From contig NZ_QPJW01000020.1 in NCBI RefSeq assembly GCF_003337355.1, forward strand, positions 1 through 51,008: a stretch of 51,008 nucleotides of DNA. Direction: 5' to 3'. Source of the stretch: Fontibacillus phaseoli (GTDB taxonomy: Bacteria > Bacillota > Bacilli > Paenibacillales > Paenibacillaceae). A model generated the notes under the pieces. The model searched no databases and was not told the origin of the DNA. It saw nothing but the letters and a program-made list of their open reading frames with translations. The position numbers and the translations under genes were made by a program. Below, piece after piece: positions 17,101 through 24,442 of the stretch (position 1 is the stretch's first letter; each line of letters opens with the position of its first letter).

Positions 17101-18062
17101 GAGTAAGTCCAGGTTCCGGGAGGGAAAAAGTAATTTTTGCCGTTATTGCTGTCCCATTGGCCGCTTCCGTTGTTGAAGCAGGCCTCAAGCTGGGCCGCCG
17201 TTCCGAGATCGATGATCGATTTGGCGTATCCCGACATTTCGGCATTCTGCATTTTGATGCCGGGGAGGGCCGTCCAATTGCCGCCTGCAGGCCGGTAATG
17301 GATGTAGGGTGTGGTATAGCCCATCTTGTAGTAAATGGTTGCTTTGTTTGTGCTCCCCGCCGAATTGGTAGTCACCGATAAAGCGTTGCTGGCGTCGGAC
17401 ACGTTCCCCGCTTTGTCTTTCGCTTTAACCGTATAGACATATTCCGTCTCGGGGCTGAGCGCGGTGTCCGTAAAGGTGGCAGCAGCCGTCTCTGAGCCGA
17501 CTTGCGACCCGTTCCGGTAGACCAGGTATCCGGACAAGCCGCTTCCGCCGGCATTATCCGAGCCGGGCGCCCAAGATAGCGTCACGGCGGTGTCCGTCTT
17601 GGTTGTGCTTATCAAGCCGGATGGTGCATCCGGGGAGATCGTATCTGCGGCATTGGGATCGCTATCGCTCCAATTACTCCCGTCATACCATCCCTCCTTG
17701 TCCCTAAGCATACCGGGCTGGCCGCCCGCCGGTGTCTGATTGCCGTTGCCGTCTTTGAAAATCACTCTCGCACCGGCGGCTCCCTCGATGGCGTAAACAT
17801 ACCAGTCGCCTTGCTCCGCGTCCATGGACGGAGATGATTGCCAGGTGGGCTCGGCAACGCTTGGACTGGTCTGATAATAATAAAGTTGGGGAGTCCCCCA
17901 GCCTCCTGGTTTTTTGAAATGTATTTTTAAGCTTGCCGGCGCCGACGCTTCATCCGATACGGTAGCCGATGGATCGGCTGGATCGGCGAAGGAGGGGGTG
18001 AATGTCGATAAAACAAGAATGAATGCCATGAATACTCCGAACCATGCATTTTTCAGTTTCAT
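14196..18062 (-). CDS. Secreted GH13 alpha-amylase with CBM26/CBM25 starch-binding and FN3 modules
   Basis: 1288 aa. Signal peptide 1-26 (FTPSFA cleavage). Then a CBM26-like module (KIHFKKPGGWGTPQLYYY to GWYDG), FN3, CBM25 (TIYYKMGYTTPYIHYRP), FN3, a second CBM25 (IHYSPAGAAWTTPPGVKM), FN3, and a GH13 barrel from about residue 650. The GH13 regions are intact: I DVVYNHSS; II GFRIDTAVH with nucleophile D922; III FGEVGAF with acid/base E960; IV SSHDFG with D1078. A C-terminal beta domain closes the protein. It cleaves alpha-1,4 glucan outside the cell, probably raw starch given three binding modules. A GAGGAG site lies upstream of the ATG, and a LacI-type operator sits about 300 bp upstream. Confidence 0.93.
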   Translation of the reverse strand: MKLKNAWFGVFMAFILVLSTFTPSFADPADPSATVSDEASAPASLKIHFKKPGGWGTPQLYYYQTSPSVAEPTWQSSPSMDAEQGDWYVYAIEGAAGARVIFKDGNGNQTPAGGQPGMLRDKEGWYDGSNWSDSDPNAADTISPDAPSGLISTTKTDTAVTLSWAPGSDNAGGSGLSGYLVYRNGSQVGSETAAATFTDTALSPETEYVYTVKAKDKAGNVSDASNALSVTTNSAGSTNKATIYYKMGYTTPYIHYRPAGGNWTALPGIKMQNAEMSGYAKSIIDLGTAAQLEACFNNGSGQWDSNNGKNYFFPPGTWTYSAGVITPGAPSDGSTDITPPAVPANLAVTGKTSTTVTITWTESLDNEGGSGLQGYEVYRDGTLVDANVTAASYTFEGLAASTAYSFTVLAKDKAGNKSSPSAPLIVTTSAPGAGNQAIVYYYTKTRAWSQVNIHYSPAGAAWTTPPGVKMAEEACSDWTKITIDLGEATSMKATFNNGSLWDNNNGQNYVIGTGITTVKDGVVTSNAISPCTPLPEDKLPPSVPENLSAVAKDLGITLTWSASTDNENGRGVAGYEITRTGGTQGQKIYTTTRTDFKETKLEAQTTYTYTVKAFDKAVPSNMSAASEPVTAKTGDAPLPPVGGKPLGGDVREDSIYFVMTARFYDGDSSNNRGGQYNVDSGNAANNDPMFRGDFKGLMEKLDYIKALGFSAIWITPVVLNRSDYDFHGYHGYDFYRVDPRLESSGASYQELINEAHNKGIKIIQDVVYNHSSRWGAKGLFTPTVFGIRDAQWSWYYDENIPGLEYDGLYPNDVSAKAYNGDMWSTTEPAGNTCRNWGVPTQYYSKEGYRIYNCQWPNPTSGMFPTEYYHPCWIGNWEGEDSRSCWLHEDLADFNTESKPVQDYLIEAYNNFIDMGVDGFRIDTAVHIPRITWNRHFLPAAEEHSVAKFGEKGEDFFMFGEVGAFVNDKWNRGSVNHSAQFFTWKERKEYSADDEVAALEQYNYENQLGTGNQPTSDNAFLRGNAYHTPDHSKFSGMNIIDMRMHMNFSEAVNAFHNGKDSDDSTNDATYNVTYVSSHDFGPNKSTTAYNGGTGAWAENMSLMWTFRGIPTIMYGDEIEFQAGERIDCGPTCPLEETRRAYFGDEIEGTVVASDFGKVASASGKVADTLQKPLVKHLQRLNQIRRQIPALQKGQYSTEGITGKMAFKRRYTNAAEGVDSFALVAISESATFTGIPNGTYKDAITGDVKTVTNGNLSVSLSGIGNLRVYVLDLPGNPAPGKIGENGPYLK

Positions 18063-18587
18063 TGCACGTCATCACTCCTCTTATTGGGTTTAATTACATA
18101 TAATGCGCTTTCAAAAATAGTTTTGTTTGAATCCTTGGCCCTCCTTTCAGAATATGGGTGTTTTGCGGGGGAGATCCTTGTTTGTTCTCGCCAAGGCCTG
18201 ACTGCTTGTTTGGATATTTGAGCGATTACGGCTCGTCTGTCTGCGGGTTGTTTTTTCGGGAAGGTAGGCGCATTAGGTGTTGAACACCCGTTTAAGGATC
18301 CATCGTTGTAAGGCAGCCAATAACCGTAGCGATTCATAAATTGCAGTTCAAACCATAAAGCAAACGTTTGCGCAAAAGGGAGGACGAGACTCATGTTGGA
18401 GTAGATTTAGATTAGAGGAAATGTAGTTAAGCTTATGTGTATGTTATACTGCAAATTTTAATTAGTCAACCCGCAAATTGGAGAATAATCCCAAAACGTG
18501 GTTTGGAAAAGTCTTGCCCATTTTTGCGGGGAACTGACATAATAGGGGGTAACAGAAGCAACTCAAACTGCATGAGGAGGCGCAAAA
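18063..18587. other. Intergenic region upstream of the amylase gene
   Basis: About 525 bp. It holds the CG-centred operator at 18360-18371 and no convincing gene. The minus-strand open frame covering 18059-18394 has no ribosome site, is rich in R/K/P and resembles no family. Near 18440, TATGTTATACT gives a plausible -10 for the plus-strand DUF523 remnant that follows. Confidence 0.5.
18360..18371. promoter_or_regulatory. Perfect CG-centred LacI-family operator
   Basis: GCAAACGTTTGC, a 12-bp perfect palindrome with central CG, as used by MalR/CcpA-type LacI proteins. It differs from the Bacillus cre consensus at the outer positions, so a maltose-type regulator or a diverged cre are both possible. 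It lies 300 bp upstream of the amylase start, the only gene it obviously serves. Confidence 0.6.
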
Positions 18588-18906
18588 ATGATTATTAGTC
18601 AGCTCCTGCCCGGCGGGAAAGAAGGTACGTTACAATGGCACGGACTGCCCGGATGAAAGTATCGCGAAATGGGTTGCCGGGAAAAAGGCGATTACCGTCT
18701 GCCCGGAACTTTTAGGAGGTCTTGCTACGCCGCGGGAACCGGCCGAGATTGTCGGCGGAACCGGGGAGGATGTGCTCCCGGGAAAAGCGAAAATCGTGAA
18801 TCGATCAGGCCAGGATGTCAGTCATCAGTTCATCAAAGGGGCTTATGAGGCCCTGAAAATCCGGACTAAAGCTATCGATATGCGTATCAACGAAAATAGA
18901 ATCTGA
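18588..18906 (+). pseudogene. DUF523 family protein, frameshifted and 3'-truncated
   Basis: ATG at 18588 has a GAGGAGG site and begins M-I-I, but an extra base at 18597 breaks the frame. From 18598 the second frame reads VSSCPAGKKVRYNGTDCPDE, then AKWVAGKKAITVCPELLGGLATPREPAEI, the hallmark N-terminal half of DUF523 (YbbK-like) proteins with its conserved Cys residues. After GQDVSHQFIKGAYEALKI the family sequence stops, ending RINENRI and TGA, so the second half, including the usual SPSCG motif, is missing. Two independent lesions make this a true pseudogene rather than a single read error. Function of the family is unknown. Confidence 0.85.
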
Positions 18907-18908
18907 AA

Positions 18909-20253
18909 ATGGAGCGTGCTTTTTTGCGGACTTTATTCATCTCGGTTTTAGTTACATTCACTTTAATAGTCACTTCTTGTTCCGGGGCTCCGGGCAAAGA
19001 GGAGGGTCTTCAAAGTGAAGACTTGTCGGCGATTTCGACTGGAATTACCGCGGCCGATTGGGAGGAACAGGTCGGTTATGACCGCTTGCGGGTTTTTGTG
19101 GGCAGTATTCTAAAAGACTGGCGCGGCCAAGGGATTGAAGTTGAAACTTTTTTTGAAAACGATGAGGTGGAGGCCGAGTTTTGGACCGAAATGGTTCTGA
19201 TTTATTTCTCGGAGGAAGAGGGTAGAGATTCCACGCTTCTGGATGCCATGAAGTGGATTAGGGACAATCAAGATTTAATCAAGGAGCAGGGCGTTGCCGC
19301 TTCTGCGGAATTCTCAGCGAGCTTGGACCCCGCTCAATCTTTGCCTAGTGACAAACAACCGCAAAACAATGGAAACACCCAACTCGTCGAGGCTATAAAT
19401 AATGGAGATACGATGGCTGTCGAACAGTTGCTTTCGCAAGGAGCCGATCCGAATACGGTGGATGAATACGGAAATTCCTTACTGACGCTGGCGGTCAATC
19501 GCGGCGATTATGCATCCGACGTGCCGGACCCCGAACTGATGAAGGCTGGCCGAAAAAAAGCGCTTGAGCTAGTTAAATTGCTTCTTGTCGGGGGAGCCGA
19601 TCCGAATGCGCAGACATCCGGCCAGCCGGTCCTTATCTCTGCGGGAATATTCCTGCCGGAAGCCTGTGTACCACTTCTCGAAGCGGGAGCAGAAGCTAAT
19701 GCAAAGGACGGGCTGGGAAACACCGTTCTTTATTTCCTTCTTGATGATGAAGAGGTATTTGCGGCATTGCTGAAATACGGAGCAAATCCCGACCTGGAAA
19801 ATAACGATGGCAAAACGGTTTACGATGAGGTCCGGAAGCAAAACGCCACTGCGATTGCAAAATTGCTAAATATGCCCCTTAAAGAACAAACGGTCACTCC
19901 TGCGAGTCCGCATGTCGCCTCGATTTTTGAAAAAGTGCATGAGGGGATAAATCAAAATGAGGCGATCACCTTATTCGGCCCGAACCCCGTCAAGGGCGAG
20001 GATGAGATGGACGGCTCTGAAATTTGGGAATACATAGACGCGATAATAAGGATACAAACGTCCTGCCGGGGAGTTTGGGACCATCGATGTGGAAGGGATA
20101 CAATCGGGAAACGTGAACATGCAGTTGTTCATTCATTGGAATGAGAATCAAACCGCCTGGTATTGTACCGTCTATGCTCTAGGTTCGGATAAAAAAGTGT
20201 ATGTTTACTATATCAATCCGGGTGATCCAAAGACGGTAGGACAACCTTTGTAA
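18909..20253 (+). pseudogene. Ankyrin-repeat lipoprotein, frameshifted near its C-terminus
   Basis: The open frame from 18909 encodes a signal peptide with lipobox VTSC, a linker, then about four ankyrin-like repeats (residues about 150-325: QLVEAINNGDTMAVEQLLSQ, ELVKLLLVGGADPNAQ, PLLEAGAEANAKDGLGNT, ALLKYGANPDLENNDGKT). A following domain begins IFEKVHEGINQNEAITLFG. Near 20045 the frame shifts: the sensible continuation YKRPAGEFGTIDVEG...NMQLFIHWNE ends with TAA at 20251-20253 in another frame, while the original frame runs through nonsense to 20144. The ATG lacks a ribosome site; TTG at 18924 has GGAG 9 nt upstream and gives a better signal peptide. Likely a surface protein of unknown function. 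Confidence 0.75.
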
Positions 20254-20301
20254 GATCTGTCATACCCGACACGGGCGCGGCGGATTTTCTATCTTCGGTG
20301 A

Positions 20302-20370
20302 CTAACGGATCAGTAGTAAAGCTATGATCACGGTTGCAAAAACCGTAATACCCGTTCCCGGGATCGGCAT
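20302..20370 (-). CDS. Tiny hydrophobic peptide (22 aa), tentative
   Basis: MPIPGTGITVFATVIIALLLIR: a single membrane-spanning stretch ended by Arg, with AAAGG just upstream. A three-codon frame (ATG GTC TGC TAA) with a stronger AAAGGAG site precedes it. The GTGI-V core resembles the remnant at 20699-20860. No family recognised. It could be a small membrane peptide or a leftover. Confidence 0.35.
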   Translation of the reverse strand: MPIPGTGITVFATVIIALLLIR

Positions 20371-20409
20371 GCCTTTAGCAGACCATGCGGCGATCTCCTT
20401 TTTTTAATT

Positions 20410-20441
20410 GCAAAAAACCCGGGAATCTTCCTTCCCGGGTT
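20410..20441 (-). terminator. Terminator of the small membrane-protein gene
   Basis: AACCCGGGAA/TTCCCGGGTT stem with a 6-nt loop. On the minus strand it is followed by a six-T run, placing it 15 bp after the 52-aa gene. Confidence 0.8.
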
Positions 20442-20455
20442 ATCTTCCAACATGG

Positions 20456-20614
20456 CTAGCGGTGCTCGATCAGATCGATGGCGCCGAGCACGATATGGGC
20501 CAGGCCAAATCCTAGAGCCCCGGTTGCAGCAAGTTTGTACTTGCTTCCAAGCAGTGATGCGGCAGAAGCGGACACTACGGCTCCAAGAACGGTAGGAATC
20601 AAACCTTCACGCAT
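20456..20614 (-). CDS. Small conserved-looking hydrophobic protein (52 aa)
   Basis: The frame starts MREGLIPTVLGAVVSASAAS and ends AHIVLGAIDLIEHR. It has two glycine/alanine-rich hydrophobic stretches separated by LLGSKYKL, suggesting a membrane hairpin. AAAGGGGTG lies 7 nt before the ATG and a strong terminator follows the stop, so it is a complete transcription unit despite its size. No function can be assigned. It lies among decayed genes but is itself intact. Confidence 0.7.
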   Translation of the reverse strand: MREGLIPTVLGAVVSASAASLLGSKYKLAATGALGFGLAHIVLGAIDLIEHR

Positions 20615-20698
20615 GCGAAACACCCCTTTGGACTGGTATGGAAAGACATCATTATTCTGGGAAAAAGGAACGCGAATTATTCATCCCTGATATAAACC

Positions 20699-20860
20699 TT
20701 ATGCCATAAAAACAGCTCCCGCCAAACCGATTAAAGCGAAGGACTTCATAACTCCATTTGAGGCCAGCCCCGCTGTTAATCCAAGCGCAATAATAATAAA
20801 CAACAAAACGCCAACAATCCCGTTCCGGTAATAACCAGATTCAATCCTTTGGCTTCAAGG
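20699..20860 (-). pseudogene. Frameshifted remnant of a small membrane protein
   Basis: One frame gives LEAKGLNLVITGTG, and after a one-base slip near 20810 the next frame gives IVGVLLFIIIALGLTAGLAS and ends ...GLAGAVFMA with TAA. Together these make a credible two-helix membrane protein without a visible start codon. It resembles the neighbouring 52-aa protein in size and hydrophobicity. Read as a remnant; a sequencing error is possible. Confidence 0.4.
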
Positions 20861-20902
20861 GTAAAAAGAGGTCAAAACAGTTAGCCAAGGAGTGAGACCT
20901 AG

Positions 20903-21784
20903 ATGACACGGAGAAAGACGTCCCAGCAGATACAGCAGTTGGTGTTTGTGGGGCCTTCGACGATATTTTTCGTATTGATCGTAGCGGTCCCGTTTTTTCT
21001 GGGCTTATATTATGCATTTACGGACTGGAACGGGATATCCAGGCAAGCGGATGGAGTCGGTTTACGGAACTTTATTCATGTGTTTACCAAAGACCCTGCC
21101 TTTTTGAATTCGTTCTGGTTCACGGCAAAATTTACGGTACTGGGCGTGTTGCTCACGAATATGGTGGGCTTTGCGCTGGCCTATTTTTTAACAAAGCGTT
21201 TGTATACGCGTAACGTGATGAGAACGGTCTATTTTATGCCGCATGTAATCGGGGGATTGTTGCTCGGTTTCATCTGGCAGTTTATTTTTGTTCGCGGCTT
21301 CGCGTCGATTGGCGGAGCAACCGGGCTGCCCTTTTTTAAATTGCCTTGGCTTGGTACCGAAGCGACCTCCTTCTGGGCGATCGTTATTGTCTTTGTATGG
21401 CAAAACGCGGGATATCTCATGGTTATTTATATTTCTGCAATCAATAATGTACCCAAAAATTTGATTGAAGCCGCCAAAGTCGACGGCGCCGGACGCCGGC
21501 AGGTGTTAAGAAACGTCATCTTCCCGCTGGTCATGCCCGCGGTAACGGTTTGCTTGTTCCTGGCCATATCCTGGTCATTCAAACTGTTTGATTTGAACCT
21601 GTCCCTGACCAAGGGAGGACCGTTCAAATCGACGGAATCGGTGGCGCTGAACATTTACAATGAAGCCTTCAACATCAGCCGGTTCGGTATGGGCTCGGCA
21701 AAGGCGATCATTTTCTTCATTATCGTCGCGCTGATTTCGATCCTTCAGGTTCGGGCGACCAAGAGCAGGGAGGTTGAATTGTGA
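20903..21784 (+). CDS. Carbohydrate ABC transporter permease (MalF/UgpA type)
   Basis: 293 aa, about six membrane segments (first: FVGPSTIFFVLIVAVPFFLGLYY). The EAA loop reads EAAKVDGAGRRQVLRNVIFP near residue 190. An AAGGAG site is 8-9 nt before the ATG. It opens a second sugar importer operon whose order is permease, permease, binding protein. No regulator, ATPase or glycosidase is adjacent, and the upstream 250 bp hold decayed small genes and no obvious promoter. The substrate is unknown; the family takes up mono- to oligosaccharides. Confidence 0.9.
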   Translation: MTRRKTSQQIQQLVFVGPSTIFFVLIVAVPFFLGLYYAFTDWNGISRQADGVGLRNFIHVFTKDPAFLNSFWFTAKFTVLGVLLTNMVGFALAYFLTKRLYTRNVMRTVYFMPHVIGGLLLGFIWQFIFVRGFASIGGATGLPFFKLPWLGTEATSFWAIVIVFVWQNAGYLMVIYISAINNVPKNLIEAAKVDGAGRRQVLRNVIFPLVMPAVTVCLFLAISWSFKLFDLNLSLTKGGPFKSTESVALNIYNEAFNISRFGMGSAKAIIFFIIVALISILQVRATKSREVEL

Positions 21785-22620
21785 TGGAGACAGCCAAACG
21801 TTATCGCGGCGGATTGATCTTAATCGAGGCGGTATTGATCCTCGGCGGATTAGTGTTCCTGGTTCCTTTTTATTTCCTGATCGTCAACTCCCTGAAAAGC
21901 TTTGGCGAAATCCTGACCGATTCGGCCGGATGGCCAAGCATTTTCCAATGGGGAAACTATGTGGAAGCCTGGGAGAAGACTTCATTTCCGAAAGCGTTCG
22001 GCAATTCGCTGCTCGTCACCGTGGCCAGTAACTTGCTGCTGGTGTTGATGTGCTCGATGGCCGCGTACCGGATGGCCCGCAAGCCGACTCGGTATAACCG
22101 GTTCTTGTACGCGGCGTTTGTCGCCGCGATGGTCATTCCTTTTCAGGCGATCATGATTCCGTTGGTGAAAGTATCCAGTCTGTTGGGCATCATGAATTCG
22201 ACCTGGGGCCTGGTGATCTGTTATCTGGGCTTTGGTGCTCCACTAACGGTGTTCATGCTGCATGGATTCGTCAAATCGGTTCCCGTGGATATTGAGGAAG
22301 CGGGCCGGGTCGACGGCTGCTCACCATACGGCATCTTTTTCCGGATCATTCTGCCGCTGATGCAGCCGATCGCAGTAACCGTTATTATTTTGAATACGCT
22401 ATGGATTTGGAATGATTACCTGATGCCGTCGCTGATTTTGCAAAAGCCGGAGCTGTATACGATTCCGATTGAAACGTTTGCTTTTTTCGGTCAGTATACG
22501 AAGCAATGGAACCTGGCGCTGCCGGCCCTGGTGCTTGGCATTACGCCGGTCTTGATCTTTTTCCTGGCCATGCAAAAATACATTATCGAAGGCATCGCGC
22601 AGGGCTCGGTGAAGGGATAA
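21784..22620 (+). CDS. Carbohydrate ABC transporter permease (MalG type)
   Basis: 278 aa. Start ATG at 21784 overlaps the previous TGA (TGATG), with GGGAGG 9-10 nt upstream; a GTG one codon earlier is possible. About six membrane segments; the EAA docking loop is EAGRVDGCSPYGIFFRIILP near residue 180. The ending YIIEGIAQGSVKG is the usual C-terminus of MalG-like sugar permeases. Tight overlap with the first permease indicates translational coupling of the two channel subunits. Confidence 0.9.
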   Translation: METAKRYRGGLILIEAVLILGGLVFLVPFYFLIVNSLKSFGEILTDSAGWPSIFQWGNYVEAWEKTSFPKAFGNSLLVTVASNLLLVLMCSMAAYRMARKPTRYNRFLYAAFVAAMVIPFQAIMIPLVKVSSLLGIMNSTWGLVICYLGFGAPLTVFMLHGFVKSVPVDIEEAGRVDGCSPYGIFFRIILPLMQPIAVTVIILNTLWIWNDYLMPSLILQKPELYTIPIETFAFFGQYTKQWNLALPALVLGITPVLIFFLAMQKYIIEGIAQGSVKG

Positions 22621-22688
22621 GGATACTGCACATTAGAGCGCCTACAGCTTGATAGATAAGCAAGAAAGGCAAAGGAGGGTGACGAGAA

Positions 22689-23951
22689 ATGAAACTGGGC
22701 AAACAGGCATTGCTCCTGCTGGTGATGGCGCTGCTGGTTGCCGGTTGCGGCAAAAGCGGGCCGGAGATGGACGGGAAGCGCAAAGTGCTGCACATTTTTC
22801 AATTCAAGGTGGAGATTGCCGAAGCGATGGAAGGTCTGAAAGCGGAGTTTGAAAAAGAACACCCGAACATCAAGCTGGATATCCAGACCGTGGGCGGGGG
22901 CAGCGATTACGGCGCTTCCTTGCGATCAAAATTCGCTTCCGGCGAAGAACCGGATATTTTCAATATCGGCGGGTATACGGAGATGGAGATGTGGCAGGAG
23001 TATCTGGAGGATCTGTCGGATGAGCCTTGGGTAAAGGATGTCAAGGAAATCGCCAAGGAACCGATGATGAAAGACGGCAAGCTTTACGGCCAGCCCATGA
23101 ATCTTGAAGGGTATGGTTTTATATATAATAAGGATTTATTTTCCAAAGCGGGGATCAAAGAAAAGCCGGTAACCCTCAGCGGATTGAGAGAAGCTGCGGA
23201 GAAGCTGAAGGAGGCGGGCATTACGCCGTTCTCCAATGGGTACCAGGAGTGGTTTGTGCTCGGCAACCATAACGTGAATGCGGCCTTTGCGAATCAGGAG
23301 GATCCGGCAGGTTTCATACGGGGATTGAGCGATGGCAAATACAAGTTTGGAGAGGATCCGGTGTTCAAGGTGTGGACGGAATTGCTTGACCTGACGCTGG
23401 AATACGGCAATGACAATCCGTTAACCACCGACTACAATACCCAGGTGACGATGTTTGCGGAAGGAAAAACGGCCATGCTGCAGCAAGGGAACTGGACCCA
23501 GGTACAATTGGACGGGATCAACCCCGATCTCAACCTGGGCATCCTGCCGATGCCGGTCGACGATTCGGCGGAGGATAACGACAAACTGTTTGTCGGCGTG
23601 CCGAACAACTGGGTCATTTACAAAGACTCTCCGGTCAAAGAAGAGGCAAAGGAGTTCCTCAATTGGCTGGTCACTTCCGATACGGGCAAAAAATATATCA
23701 CCAAGGAATTCAAATTCATTCCCGCGTTCGATAGCATACAGGGGAGCGAAGAAGATCTGGGGGCGCTTGGGATGGAAGTACTGAACTATACGGACGCCGG
23801 CAAAGCGCTGACTTGGAACTGGTTCCGGTTTCCAAACGGGATGGCGCCGGAAATCGCCAGCAGCATTCAGGCTTATATCGGCGGGAAAATCGATAAGCAG
23901 AAAATGCTGGAGCAATTTCAGCTTAACTGGGATAACCTTAGCGTAGAGTAA
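22689..23951 (+). CDS. Sugar-binding lipoprotein (ABC importer, family 1)
   Basis: 420 aa. Short signal peptide MKLGKQALLLLVMALLVAGC with lipobox VAGC (Cys20). The mature domain starts KVLHIFQFKVEIAEAMEGL and carries the family's EFEKEHPNIKLDIQTVGGG motif, followed by the aromatic/QGNW sugar-cleft region (AMLQQGNWTQVQL). GGAGGG lies 8 nt before the ATG. It is the last gene of the operon, 68 bp after the second permease, and ends at a hairpin terminator. Substrate not deducible. Confidence 0.9.
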   Translation: MKLGKQALLLLVMALLVAGCGKSGPEMDGKRKVLHIFQFKVEIAEAMEGLKAEFEKEHPNIKLDIQTVGGGSDYGASLRSKFASGEEPDIFNIGGYTEMEMWQEYLEDLSDEPWVKDVKEIAKEPMMKDGKLYGQPMNLEGYGFIYNKDLFSKAGIKEKPVTLSGLREAAEKLKEAGITPFSNGYQEWFVLGNHNVNAAFANQEDPAGFIRGLSDGKYKFGEDPVFKVWTELLDLTLEYGNDNPLTTDYNTQVTMFAEGKTAMLQQGNWTQVQLDGINPDLNLGILPMPVDDSAEDNDKLFVGVPNNWVIYKDSPVKEEAKEFLNWLVTSDTGKKYITKEFKFIPAFDSIQGSEEDLGALGMEVLNYTDAGKALTWNWFRFPNGMAPEIASSIQAYIGGKIDKQKMLEQFQLNWDNLSVE

Positions 23952-23974
23952 GCGTAAAAGGCCGGAAAATGGAC

Positions 23975-24019
23975 GCAAGCGTCAAACGGGTGGTTTCATC
24001 CGCGTGACGCTTGCTTTTT
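23975..24019 (+). terminator. Terminator of the second importer operon
   Basis: GCAAGCGTCA/TGACGCTTGC perfect 10-bp stem, 20-nt loop containing a minor GCGG-type pairing, then TTTTTG. Confidence 0.85.
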
Positions 24020-24381
24020 GTTTCTTTGTATATTCCCTTGAGGGATTAATATTGCAACCCGTCCTTCATGTACACGTTGAAGGTGCAACGATATGGTTCC
24101 TGCCTAGACTACAACCGCAACTATTTAACGGTTTCCAAAACAACAAAAGCCCTACCTCTCATTTGTCCTTGCGGCTCCGATGACCGCGCCAGTGTGAATC
24201 AGACCTACACGAAATTTCTTACTCTTTGGGTCAATCAAATAAGGAATTTTATACCGATTAGGTATTAGGAGAGTTATAATCTTTTGAGGAACTGCTATAG
24301 GGGTTTAACAATCTAATGTGTAATTTTACTGCAAATTTCATGAAAAGTCAAATAAATGTTTCTCCTGAAGGATGCAACGCG
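24020..24381. other. Gene-free stretch with GAAGG-TGCAACG motifs
   Basis: No credible gene; the plus-strand frame at 24068-24268 lacks a ribosome site and matches nothing. A dyad TTGCA...CCTTCA / TGAAGG...TGCAA spans about 24052-24085, and a related TGAAGGATGCAACG lies near 24365. A similar GGTGCAACGTTAT occurs near 113 at the window's left edge. This may be a diverged interspersed repeat; the evidence is thin. Confidence 0.3.
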
Positions 24382-24413
24382 AAAAAACCTCCACTTCCTT
24401 AGAAGCGGAGGTG
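24382..24413 (-). terminator. Terminator of the fmnB-like gene
   Basis: On the minus strand CCTCCGCTTC pairs with GAAGTGGAGG (one mismatch), followed by TTTTTT. Confidence 0.8.
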
Positions 24414-24442
24414 CGTAAGCGAATTAAGATAATAGCCGATGA

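Noticed and set aside
18059..18394. Minus-strand 111-codon frame upstream of the amylase gene
   Set aside because: No ribosome site, no family resemblance, and it covers the operator region; more likely untranslated leader or promoter DNA.
24068..24268. Plus-strand 66-codon frame
   Set aside because: No ribosome site, starts inside a dyad and has a random composition.
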